A DNA stretch of 5,414 nucleotides from an uncultured Clostridium sp. Its GTDB lineage: Bacteria > Bacillota > Clostridia > Lachnospirales > Anaerotignaceae. The DNA is taken from contig CAMXTM010000168.1 of the NCBI GenBank assembly GCA_947246775.1, forward strand, positions 1-5,414, given 5' to 3'. Below, in pieces: positions 1-5,361 of this stretch (within the stretch, counting starts at the first letter, position 1; each line of letters opens with the position of its first letter). The position numbers and the translations under genes were made by a program. The notes under the pieces are model-generated. The model was given only the letters and a program-made list of their open reading frames with translations, was not told where the DNA came from and ran no database searches.

Positions 1-1268
1 ATAATGGTTAACTCTGGCGCAACTTTAGAGCATACGGTAGCGATAATAGGAATCAAAATACCAAATGTACCCCAAGATGTTCCCATAGAAAAAGCAAGGA
101 AACCAGCTACAATAAAGATAATAGCAGGTATTAACATCGTAGGCATATTGGAATGAGCAACTAAATCACCAACATATTCGCCTGTACTCAATAAATCACG
201 ACAAACACCGCTGATAGTCCATGCTAAGGTCAATATAATAATTGCACCCACCATAGATTTTACACCTTGTCCAACACCGTCCATAAATTCCCTAAAGTTT
301 AATACTTTTCTAGGAACAAACAATAAAAATGCTACAATTAAAGAAGCAAAACTACTGATAGCAAGTGCAGGACCAGCATCTGTATTACCAAAACCGTCTG
401 CAATAGACATACCACCCTCAAAATAGCCACCAACATACAACATAGAAAGAATAGAAAATATAATCAATGCTGCAATTGGAATCAGTAAGTCAAAAACACG
501 ACCTTTTGGAGAAATACGTAATTGATTTAATTCATCTGCACCTGTTGTACTAGAAGAACCATCAGAGTCTAATTTTCCATATTTTATTGCATCATGTTCA
601 AATTTCTCCATAGGACCAAAATCCAATTGTAAACAGGAGATAATAATAATCATTAAAATTGTTAAAATGGCATATAAATTGTAAGGAATAGATTGTATAA
701 AAGATTCCATGCCATTTAATCCTGTATCACCCATTTGAGAGATAACAGAAGCTGCCCAAGAAGAAACTGGAGCAATAATACAAACTGGAGCTGCTGTTGC
801 GTCAATCAAATAAGACAATTTTGCATGAGAAATGCGTTGTTTGTCTGTAACAGGACGCATAACAGTACCGACTGTCAAACAGTTAAAATAGTCGTCAATA
901 AATATCAAAGCACCCAACGCACAAGTTGCAAGAGAAGCACCTGCACGTGAAGTAATTTTGCTGCTTGCCCAGTTGCCATATGCACGAGAACCGCCCGCTT
1001 TTGTGATAACGACAACAAGTGCGCCTAGCATAGCAAGAAAAAGCACAATGGCAGTATTGTCAGCAAGTTTGCTTGCCATTAGTGTCATGGTTGTGTCAAC
1101 TGTTTTGACAATGATGCCTAAGCCGCTTGCAAAATGACAAGCATAAATAAGTGTACCTGAAAGAATACCAATAATTAAAGATGAAATGACTTCTTTTGTA
1201 ATAAGTGCAAGACCAATTGCAATAATTGGCGGTATAACGGATAAGAAGCCTACATTAATTGATTCCAA
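1..1268 (-). CDS. NhaC-family Na+/H+ antiporter, 3' end beyond window
   Basis: A continuous minus-strand frame gives 422 residues and runs off the window start, so the C-terminus is missing. The protein is strongly hydrophobic with many membrane segments. It has family-type motifs: IDDYFN (about residues 124-129), DATAAPVCIIAPVSSW (156-171) and SMGTSWGTFGI (394-404). These point to the NhaC-type (Na_H_antiporter) superfamily of membrane exchangers, which swap Na+ for H+ or, in some members such as MleN, couple Na+/H+ to organic acids; the substrate is therefore open. A polar loop at about 216-258 separates the two halves. I chose the TTG start at 1268 because GGGGG lies 6 nt upstream, the following residues (MESINVGFLSVIPP) lead straight into the first membrane segment, and no in-frame ATG occurs before residue 61. 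The gene is divergent from the amino acid permease and has its own promoter. Confidence 0.9.
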   Translation of the reverse strand, partial: MESINVGFLSVIPPIIAIGLALITKEVISSLIIGILSGTLIYACHFASGLGIIVKTVDTTMTLMASKLADNTAIVLFLAMLGALVVVITKAGGSRAYGNWASSKITSRAGASLATCALGALIFIDDYFNCLTVGTVMRPVTDKQRISHAKLSYLIDATAAPVCIIAPVSSWAASVISQMGDTGLNGMESFIQSIPYNLYAILTILMIIIISCLQLDFGPMEKFEHDAIKYGKLDSDGSSSTTGADELNQLRISPKGRVFDLLIPIAALIIFSILSMLYVGGYFEGGMSIADGFGNTDAGPALAISSFASLIVAFLLFVPRKVLNFREFMDGVGQGVKSMVGAIIILTLAWTISGVCRDLLSTGEYVGDLVAHSNMPTMLIPAIIFIVAGFLAFSMGTSWGTFGILIPIIATVCSKVAPELTI

Positions 1269-1325
1269 AATAATCCCCCTTTTCTATCAAAAATTTATTT
1301 TTTGGAACAAAAACTAACATATGTC

Positions 1326-1354
1326 ATCATAACATATATTTTATAAAGATTCAA
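1326..1354 (-). promoter_or_regulatory. Sigma-A-type promoter of the NhaC-family gene
   Basis: Read on the minus strand, TTGAAT (1349-1354) and TATGAT (1326-1331) are separated by exactly 17 nt, and the pair points at the TTG start at 1268. The predicted transcript start near 1319 leaves an untranslated leader of about 50 nt, in which I see no regulatory structure. Assignment is by consensus only. Confidence 0.65.
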
Positions 1355-1411
1355 TTCTATATTGCATGGGAGTGATTGGTTTTGTATAACTTTTTTAAGT
1401 TTTATACCTCG

Positions 1412-1440
1412 TTGACATAAAAATTTTGAATATTTATGAT
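1412..1440 (+). promoter_or_regulatory. Upstream sigma-A promoter of the riboswitch/permease unit
   Basis: TTGACA (1412-1417), a 17-nt spacer and TATGAT (1435-1440) form a near-perfect housekeeping promoter. It lies 37 bp upstream of a second, even better promoter in the same direction. Both face the glycine riboswitch and permease. Confidence 0.75.
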
Positions 1441-1448
1441 ATAAGCGG

Positions 1449-1477
1449 TTGACAAAGAAAGTGTTTTATTGTATAAT
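1449..1477 (+). promoter_or_regulatory. Downstream consensus sigma-A promoter of the permease unit
   Basis: TTGACA (1449-1454), a 17-nt spacer and TATAAT (1472-1477) match the full sigma-A consensus. Transcription should start near 1484. That leaves about 125 nt of AT-rich RNA before the first riboswitch aptamer, in which I see only a possible CTTGG/CCAAG pairing (1569-1573 with 1600-1604). Such a strong promoter fits a gene whose output is set by transcription termination downstream. Confidence 0.85.
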
Positions 1478-1609
1478 AACACCAATCTAAAATAAAGAGA
1501 TTTGGAAGAAAGTCATTTTTTAATAGTTTGTTGCAAAAAAATAAACAAAATTAAAAAATGTATTATTTCTTGGTTTCTTTGTATTAAAATTAAAAATTGC
1601 CAAGTGACA

Positions 1610-1779
1610 TAATAGGGAAATTTCCAGTTATTCTAGGAAAGCCGATGAAGCAATTCAAATATAGCCAAAATTTGAAGAATCTTTCAGGCACAGTAACCTA
1701 TTATTGATGGAACTCTGGAGAGAATTTTGTATCAAACAAAATCACCGTAGGAGTAATGCTTTCAGGTTACAATACAGAG
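1610..1779 (+). ncRNA. Tandem glycine riboswitch (two aptamers)
   Basis: Two consecutive aptamers match the glycine riboswitch pattern. Aptamer 1 (1610-1703) is closed by TAATAGG with CCTATTA (7 bp). It has a TTTCC/GGAAA hairpin, the core GCCGATGAAGCAA (1641-1653), a TTCAAAT/ATTTGAA hairpin (1654-1660 with 1670-1676) and CTTTCAGGCACAGTAACC (1681-1698). A linker of about 9 nt follows. Aptamer 2 (1713-1779) is closed by CTCTG with CAGAG (1713-1717 with 1775-1779). It has an ATTTTGT/ACAAAAT hairpin (1724-1730 with 1736-1742), the core CACCGTAGGAGTAA (1743-1756) and CTTTCAGG (1759-1766). The family senses free glycine, often upstream of glycine cleavage or amino acid transport genes. The next gene is an amino acid permease, as expected. 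An 82-aa reading frame that starts inside this RNA is judged not real. Confidence 0.92.
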
Positions 1780-1824
1780 ATAGAAAGGCGCTTATTTTTA
1801 GCGTGCTTGTCTATCTCTTTTTTT
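1776..1824 (+). terminator. Riboswitch-controlled intrinsic terminator
   Basis: AGAGATAGA (1776-1784) pairs perfectly with TCTATCTCT (1810-1818). Inside it, AAGG/CGCT pairs with AGCG and the following bases around a short U-rich loop, and a run of seven T (1818-1824) follows. The first four bases of the 5' arm (1776-1779) are also the 3' strand of aptamer 2 helix P1, so the two helices compete. Glycine binding stabilises P1 and should disfavour the terminator, so this is inferred to be an ON switch. The permease start is about 120 nt further on. Confidence 0.85.
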
Positions 1825-1941
1825 ATTCCTATTTTTGGCAAAAAAATACTATTTTATCATTATTTTACATAGGAAAGGAGTTTATTTTCATTATTTTATA
1901 CGCAATCATATTGTTATATTTTACTAAAGGAGGGTTTTTAT

Positions 1942-3366
1942 ATGTCAAATAATAATGAAATGAAAAAAACATTAGGTTTATCTACTGCATTGGCTACAGT
2001 AGTAGGTTCTGTTATTGGTTCTGGGGTATTTTTTAAACCACAAGCAATTTATACTACAACTGGGGGAGCGCCTGGTTTGGGTATGCTTGCATGGATTGTA
2101 GGAGGCTTGGCAAGTATTGCAGCAGCGCTGACCTTTGCAGAAATTGCGATATTGATACCAAAAACGGGTGGTATGGTTGCCTATTTGGAGGAAGTATTTG
2201 GTAAAAAAATAGGCTATTTGACTGGTTGGATGCAGACAGTATTATTTTATCCAGCGATGATTGCAGCACTTTCTGTTATTTGTGCGCAACAGTTTGAATT
2301 ATTTACAGGCAATCCCGCTTTGACACCTGCGGTTTCGATTGCTATTGTAGTAATTATTATTGCATTAAATACACTTGGTTCTAGCGTAGGTGGAGCAGTA
2401 CAAGTTGTTTCCACAGTATGTAAACTGATACCATTGATATTACTCATGGTATTTGGATTTATCAAAGGTTCAGGACAAAATCCAATCTTTAGCCCTATGG
2501 TGGGAGAGGGTGTCAGCGCAGGAAACGCTTTGAGTTCCCTTCTTTTGGCGGTATTATTTGCTTTTGAGGGCTGGACAAACGTAGGAGCGATTGCTGGAGA
2601 AATGAAAAACCCTGGAAAAGATTTGCCACTTGCGATTGTTGGTGGTGTTTCAGCCATTATGGCAGTGTATTTTGTTATCAATCTTGCATATCTTTGGGTA
2701 TTGCCAGCGGCTACCTTAGGTGCAACAGCAACACCAGCAGCAGATGTTGCAACAGCAATTTTTGGAGAAGTAGGCGGCAAAATTATTGCCGTAGGTATTA
2801 TGATTTCTGTGTTTGGTGCTTGTAATGGATTTGTGTTGTCTGGTTCACGTGTTGCCTATTCTCTTGCTGCAGAGGGTACATTGCCTGCAAGCAAAACCTT
2901 TGCAAAATTAAATAAAGCAAAAGTTCCTATGAATAGTATTATATTGGTAGGCACAATTGGTTGTATTTATTCCTTAACAAACCAATTTAACTTATTAACA
3001 GACGTAGCAGTATTTTCTTGCTGGATATTCTACACATTAACTTTTGTAGCTGTTATGAAATTAAGAAAATCAGAAAAATGGGCAAATGTACAAAGAATCT
3101 ATAAAGTGCCATTGTATCCAATTGTTCCTATTATTGCAATAGTAAGTGGTGTATATGTTATATTAAATCAGCTTTTGATATGTGATTCCATAACATTATC
3201 AGAAACATTTTCTACATTAAGCGCAGGACACTTTGTAGAGGCAATTTCAACAGATAATAGATTGCGTTCTATAGTCAGCATTATCATAACACTCATTGGT
3301 TTGCCAGTGTATTCTGCAATCGTAAAAAAACAAGCAACAAATCAGATAGAAGTTGCCACAGATTGA
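1942..3366 (+). CDS. APC/LAT-family amino acid permease, glycine-riboswitch controlled
   Basis: This 474-aa polytopic membrane protein has the hallmarks of the amino acid-polyamine-organocation superfamily. GSVIGSGVF (residues 22-30) is the unwound TM1 segment that binds the substrate carboxyl and amino groups. FAFEGWTNVGAIAGEMKNPGKDLP (207-230) covers TM6 and the loop after it, and GSRVAYSLAAEGTLP (301-315) follows TM8. The pattern is closest to the LAT subfamily, such as the Bacillus SteT serine/threonine exchanger. It is slightly longer than SteT, with an extra polar stretch at about 411-440 before the last membrane segment. The ATG at 1942 is set by AGGAGG (1928-1933) at 8 nt. Control by a glycine riboswitch suggests that glycine, perhaps with serine, threonine or alanine, is transported; direction (uptake, export or exchange) cannot be read from the sequence. 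It is a single-gene unit ended by its own terminator. Confidence 0.93.
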   Translation: MSNNNEMKKTLGLSTALATVVGSVIGSGVFFKPQAIYTTTGGAPGLGMLAWIVGGLASIAAALTFAEIAILIPKTGGMVAYLEEVFGKKIGYLTGWMQTVLFYPAMIAALSVICAQQFELFTGNPALTPAVSIAIVVIIIALNTLGSSVGGAVQVVSTVCKLIPLILLMVFGFIKGSGQNPIFSPMVGEGVSAGNALSSLLLAVLFAFEGWTNVGAIAGEMKNPGKDLPLAIVGGVSAIMAVYFVINLAYLWVLPAATLGATATPAADVATAIFGEVGGKIIAVGIMISVFGACNGFVLSGSRVAYSLAAEGTLPASKTFAKLNKAKVPMNSIILVGTIGCIYSLTNQFNLLTDVAVFSCWIFYTLTFVAVMKLRKSEKWANVQRIYKVPLYPIVPIIAIVSGVYVILNQLLICDSITLSETFSTLSAGHFVEAISTDNRLRSIVSIIITLIGLPVYSAIVKKQATNQIEVATD

Positions 3367-3405
3367 TATAAAAAAGGAGCATATTTTGTACGCTCCTTTT
3401 TTATA
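3367..3405. terminator. Bidirectional intrinsic terminator between permease and XRE gene
   Basis: A perfect 14-bp stem, 3367-3380 with 3392-3405 (core AAAAAAGGAGC with GCTCCTTTTTT), has an 11-nt loop. It begins one base after the permease TGA and covers the TAA of the converging XRE gene. A-rich and T-rich arms give a U-tract in both directions, so it can end both transcripts. Confidence 0.88.
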
Positions 3406-3850
3406 TATTTAGTTCCTTTGTTATGCTTTGTTTTACAATATTATAATACAATTTGTTTTGTAATAGTTGCAAAATTGCTTTAAAAAGGCAGTAAGCACTC
3501 TCTGTCACAATTTCGCTGTACATTTCGTCAAAATTTTCTTTTGTCATATCATTTTGTGATGCTGTTTGTTTGATATTGGAATAAAGAAAAGCAATCCATA
3601 ATTGGTCTTCCTTTTCCTGCCACAAATGATTTTCTTGTGTACATTTTATATCAGAATTTCCTAATAAATAATCAGCGTTCGTATTGAGTACATTGACTAA
3701 TTTTACAAAATCCCTCATGCAAGGCTCATTTCTTCCGCTTTCATAATTTGCTATTGCTGTATAGCCATAGTTTAATACCGTCGCTAACTGCGCTTGCGTT
3801 AGCTTTTGCTCTTTTCTTAGTTCTCTTAATCTTTGCGAAAATTGCATCAT
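3401..3850 (-). CDS. XRE-family HTH transcriptional regulator with C-terminal extension
   Basis: The 149-aa product has an N-terminal Cro/CI-type helix-turn-helix domain at about residues 4-65 (FSQRLRELRKEQKLTQAQLA, then ANYESGRNEP and DYLLGNSD). This is the fold used by phage-type and element-type repressors to bind palindromic operators. The remaining 80 or so residues (67-149) look mainly helical and are rich in charged and aromatic residues. I do not recognise that part; it may be a dimerisation or effector-sensing region. Two start codons lie side by side (3850 and 3847) behind GGAG; the inner one has the better 8-nt spacing, so the protein may be 148 aa. It diverges from a smaller XRE gene across a 133-bp region with duplicated operator-like palindromes, which suggests autoregulation and mutual regulation. 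Targets outside this pair are unknown. Confidence 0.85.
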   Translation of the reverse strand: MMQFSQRLRELRKEQKLTQAQLATVLNYGYTAIANYESGRNEPCMRDFVKLVNVLNTNADYLLGNSDIKCTQENHLWQEKEDQLWIAFLYSNIKQTASQNDMTKENFDEMYSEIVTESAYCLFKAILQLLQNKLYYNIVKQSITKELNI

Positions 3851-3886
3851 ATCATCTCCATTTTAAATGCAACAAAATAAATAATT

Positions 3887-3915
3887 TATTAAATTTTCAT
3901 TTTGTCCTATCACAA
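3887..3915 (-). promoter_or_regulatory. Probable promoter of the 149-aa XRE regulator
   Basis: On the minus strand, TTGTGA (3910-3915) and TTAATA (3887-3892) are 17 nt apart, giving a leader of about 30 nt. The -35 element lies inside palindrome O1, so a protein bound there would block this promoter. The match is modest. Confidence 0.4.
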
Positions 3916-3922
3916 GACAAAA
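3900..3922. promoter_or_regulatory. Operator-like palindrome O1
   Basis: Arms TTTTGTC and GACAAAA are perfect inverted repeats separated by 9 nt (CTATCACAA). An almost identical copy lies 49 bp downstream (O2). The position covers the likely -35 elements of both divergent XRE promoters. It is therefore the probable binding site of one or both XRE proteins. Confidence 0.65.
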
Positions 3923-3930
3923 AATTATAA
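3902..3930 (+). promoter_or_regulatory. Probable promoter of the 81-aa XRE gene
   Basis: TTGTCC (3902-3907), a 17-nt spacer and TTATAA (3925-3930) face the 81-aa gene. The -35 lies within O1, and O2 lies downstream of the predicted start site. The consensus match is modest; TAATAT at 3935-3940 is an alternative -10. Confidence 0.4.
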
Positions 3931-3948
3931 GATGTAATATATCATTCT

Positions 3949-3971
3949 TTTTGTCCTATGTCAAGACGAAA
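3949..3971. promoter_or_regulatory. Operator-like palindrome O2
   Basis: This is a second copy of O1, identical at 20 of 23 positions, with arms TTTTGTC and GACGAAA (one mismatch). It ends exactly where the ribosome binding site of the 81-aa gene begins (AAGGAGG, 3971-3977). A bound repressor here would act as a roadblock just downstream of that gene's promoter. Confidence 0.62.
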
Positions 3972-3983
3972 AGGAGGATTTTT

Positions 3984-4229
3984 ATGGCAAGAATTATTGA
4001 TGGTAAAGAAATGAATATGATAGGAGACAAACTCAAAGAATTAAGAAAAAAGAAAGGTTTAAGTCAACAAGCACTATCGGATAAATTGGAAATGATGGCA
4101 ATTTATATTTGTCGTGGTTCTATTTCCAGAATAGAGGACAAACAGAGAACAGTAACAGATATTGAATTGTATGGATTATCAAAAATACTTGATGTATCCA
4201 TAGAAAGTTTATTTGAAAAAAAGGATTAA
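3984..4229 (+). CDS. Small XRE/Cro-type HTH regulator
   Basis: The 81-aa product is little more than one helix-turn-helix domain, at about residues 13-78. It has KLKELRKKKGLSQQALSDKL, then ICRGSISRIEDKQRTVTDIE and LYGLSKILDVSIESLF, a pattern common in short Firmicute XRE proteins. The ATG at 3984 is preferred over an upstream TTG frame start at 3951, because AAGGAGG (3971-3977) sits 6 nt before it and the upstream part would overlap operator O2. A methionine at residue 12 is a weaker alternative. Like Cro beside CI, it is divergent from a larger XRE gene and shares operators with it. No downstream gene is co-transcribed, since a hairpin terminator begins at its stop codon. It may act only on this switch or on distant genes; the sequence does not tell which. 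Confidence 0.85.
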   Translation: MARIIDGKEMNMIGDKLKELRKKKGLSQQALSDKLEMMAIYICRGSISRIEDKQRTVTDIELYGLSKILDVSIESLFEKKD

Positions 4230-4260
4230 AAAGAGCGTACGAAAATACACTTTTTTTATT
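4228..4260 (+). terminator. Intrinsic terminator of the small XRE gene
   Basis: AAAAAGAGCGTA (4228-4239) pairs with TACACTTTTTTT (4246-4257), with one mismatch and one G-U pair, around a 6-nt loop; the T-run serves as the 3' arm and tail. Read on its own strand it resembles the terminator at the other end of the XRE pair read from its minus side. Both share GAGCGTAC followed by AAAATA. Confidence 0.65.
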
Positions 4261-4314
4261 TTTGATAAAGATGCATTTTTTTATGCGTTTGATTAGTGTA
4301 AATGGTAAGTAATA

Positions 4315-4343
4315 TTGACAATTTATATAGATTAGTGCATAAT
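4315..4343 (+). promoter_or_regulatory. Sigma-A promoter of the Mrp operon leader
   Basis: TTGACA (4315-4320), a 17-nt spacer and CATAAT (4338-4343) form a strong promoter facing the mrpE-like gene. The start site would be near 4350, giving an unusually long leader of about 235 nt before the ATG at 4587. Confidence 0.7.
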
Positions 4344-4349
4344 AAACAA

Positions 4350-4547
4350 GGAGAGATATTAATTATACTAAAATATAGTATGATTATACATAAAAAATTG
4401 CAGCCAATTACCTGCAAAAGGGCATTTTTTTTAAAATGCTAGGTAAAAACGCTTGTCAAAATGAAAGTTTTTACTTTAAATATCGTGGTAAATAAAAAAA
4501 GTTGGTGATGACTGGTGCAGTGAAATTGGTTTCATTGTACCTTTTTT
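4350..4547 (+). ncRNA. Structured 5' leader with candidate attenuator, class unrecognised
   Basis: The gene-free stretch before mrpE can fold into several hairpins: 4360-4370 with 4376-4386 (11 bp), TTGCAG/CTGCAA (4398-4403 with 4412-4417), GCATTTT/AAAATGC (4422-4428 with 4433-4439) and GTAAAAAC/GTTTTTAC (4443-4450 with 4467-4474). AGGTAA (4441-4446) can pair either with TTACCT (4408-4413) or with the downstream GTTTTTAC strand, so alternative folds exist. In addition 4402-4416 is complementary to 4516-4531, which is the 5' arm and loop of the terminator at the leader's end (13 Watson-Crick pairs and one wobble, one mismatch, one bulge). This is the layout of a riboswitch-like attenuator. I do not recognise a known consensus; a Na+-, Li+- or c-di-AMP-responsive RNA would fit the gene but is only a guess. 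Confidence 0.5.
4514..4547 (+). terminator. Attenuator-type terminator upstream of mrpE
   Basis: GGTGCAGTGAAA (4514-4525) pairs fully with TTTCATTGTACC (4530-4541), two of the twelve pairs being G-U, around the tetraloop TTGG. Six T follow (4542-4547). It lies between the promoter at 4315 and the mrpE ribosome binding site (4572-4580), so it would stop the operon's transcript unless an alternative fold forms. Confidence 0.8.
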
Positions 4548-4586
4548 ATTCATAAGTACAATATAGTAAAGAAAGGAGGGAAAAAG

Positions 4587-5051
4587 ATGTTGTTTATTGT
4601 GATGTATCTGATGTGGTTTTTATTTAATGGTAGAGTGACAGTAGAGCTTGCTGTAATTGGCGTGCTGGTGTGTGGTGGATTGTATTATTTTGTTAAAAAA
4701 TTTATAAGAGAGGAGAACAGAGAAAGCATATTAAAGGGGCATATATTTGATTTTATAAAATATGGTTTGATATTGTTTATAGAAATCATAAAAGCGAATA
4801 TAGCCGTAATGAAATTGATATTAAATCCAAATATGAGCCAGTGGCACCCAACTTTTATTACTTTTCATTCTAATTTAGAAGATGAAAGATTGCGTGTTAT
4901 TTTGGCAAATTCTATTACACTCACACCAGGGACAATTACCGTAGGAATGGAGGGAAAAGAATTTACAGTACACGTATTAGACCATAGAGAAGAAGATAGT
5001 GTAGAAAACGGTATTTTTGCGCAAGAGCTTTTAAAAATGGAAAAGAGGTAA
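4587..5051 (+). CDS. mrpE: Mrp/Mnh-type cation/proton antiporter subunit E
   Basis: The 154-aa product has the usual MrpE length and layout: membrane segments at about residues 2-14, 17-38 and 55-77, then a soluble C-terminal domain. That domain carries the family signature ANSITLTPGTITV (107-119). MrpE is a small membrane subunit of the multi-subunit Mrp antiporter, which exports Na+ in exchange for H+; related EFG modules also occur in membrane-bound hydrogenase-type complexes. The ATG at 4587 follows AAAGGAGGG (4572-4580) at 6 nt. It is the first gene of the operon, with mrpF starting 4 nt after its stop, so the cistrons are likely translationally coupled. Expression is probably governed by the upstream promoter and attenuator. 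The subunit assignment is secure; which complex it belongs to is not. Confidence 0.93.
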   Translation: MLFIVMYLMWFLFNGRVTVELAVIGVLVCGGLYYFVKKFIREENRESILKGHIFDFIKYGLILFIEIIKANIAVMKLILNPNMSQWHPTFITFHSNLEDERLRVILANSITLTPGTITVGMEGKEFTVHVLDHREEDSVENGIFAQELLKMEKR

Positions 5052-5055
5052 AAAG

Positions 5056-5361
5056 ATGAAAAACATATTGTTTGGCTGTATGATTTTTCTTTCTGTATTG
5101 ATGTTTTTGTGTTTGTATAAAGCACTAAAAGGACCAAGATATACAGACCGTATGATATGCATTAATGTCATAGCGACGCTTGCGGTAAGTTTTATTTGTA
5201 TTCTATCTGTATATTTGGAAGAATCTTTTTTAGTTGATATTGCTTTGGTGTATTCCATGTTAAGTTTTTTGGCGGTAGTAGTGCTTTGCCGTATTGTGAC
5301 GTTGTATCATCAAGGCTGGCTTCTTTATAAAGAAAGAAGGGAGGAAGAAAAGCGTGATTAA
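5056..5361 (+). CDS. mrpF: Mrp/Mnh-type antiporter subunit F
   Basis: The 101-aa product has three membrane segments (about residues 4-21, 34-53 and 58-80) and the MrpF signature: KGPRYTDRMICIN (25-37, conserved GP..DR..N) and a third segment starting VDIALVYSMLSF (60-71). The acidic residue in VDIAL is characteristic of the family. MrpF is a small integral subunit of the Mrp complex. The ATG at 5056 lies 4 nt after the mrpE stop, and its ribosome binding site (GAGGT, 5044-5048) abuts that stop codon. The highly charged C-terminal tail (KERREEEKRD) is presumably cytoplasmic. Its last codons overlap the start of mrpG by 8 nt, which indicates a tightly packed operon. Confidence 0.92.
   Translation: MKNILFGCMIFLSVLMFLCLYKALKGPRYTDRMICINVIATLAVSFICILSVYLEESFLVDIALVYSMLSFLAVVVLCRIVTLYHQGWLLYKERREEEKRD

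Noticed and set aside
735..950. 71-aa plus-strand frame opposite the NhaC-family gene
   Set aside because: Shadow frame with implausible composition (many Cys, Asn, Arg) inside a clear minus-strand gene.
1869..1879. Ribosome-binding-site-like AGGAAAGGAG in the permease leader
   Set aside because: No start codon follows at a useful distance. The functional site is AGGAGG at 1928-1933.
1704..1952. 82-aa plus-strand reading frame before the permease
   Set aside because: It starts in the linker of the glycine riboswitch, runs through aptamer 2 and the terminator and overlaps the permease start. It has no ribosome binding site, so it is not a gene.
2247..2780. 177-aa minus-strand frame, and a 71-aa one at 2054-2269, opposite the permease
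   Set aside because: Low-complexity proline/alanine-rich mirror of the hydrophobic permease codons. No start signal or recognisable domain.
3748..3930. 60-aa plus-strand frame over the XRE promoter region
   Set aside because: Antisense to the helix-turn-helix coding sequence and spans both the XRE start codons and operator O1. No ribosome binding site.
3951..3983. TTG start extending the small XRE protein by 11 residues
   Set aside because: It would begin inside operator O2 with no ribosome binding site, whereas the ATG at 3984 has AAGGAGG at ideal spacing.
3367..4260. XRE pair as evidence of a resident prophage or integrative element
   Set aside because: No integrase, excisionase, attachment-site repeat, structural or conjugation gene is visible, and ordinary transporter genes lie on both sides.
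4266..4292. Second hairpin after the small XRE gene (TGCAT/ATGCG with an A-rich and T-rich base)
   Set aside because: Short, AT-rich stem with wobble pairs and no proper U-tract after it. It may be a weak back-up terminator but is not supportable as a feature.
4535..4562. Possible promoter TTGTAC-16-TACAAT directly before mrpE
   Set aside because: Plausible by consensus, but it lies on the 3' arm of a strong terminator and would leave only a few bases before the ribosome binding site. The TTGACA/CATAAT promoter upstream is better. Start-site mapping would settle it.
4865..5258. Two minus-strand frames opposite mrpE and mrpF
   Set aside because: Mirror frames of conserved membrane subunits, without start signals.
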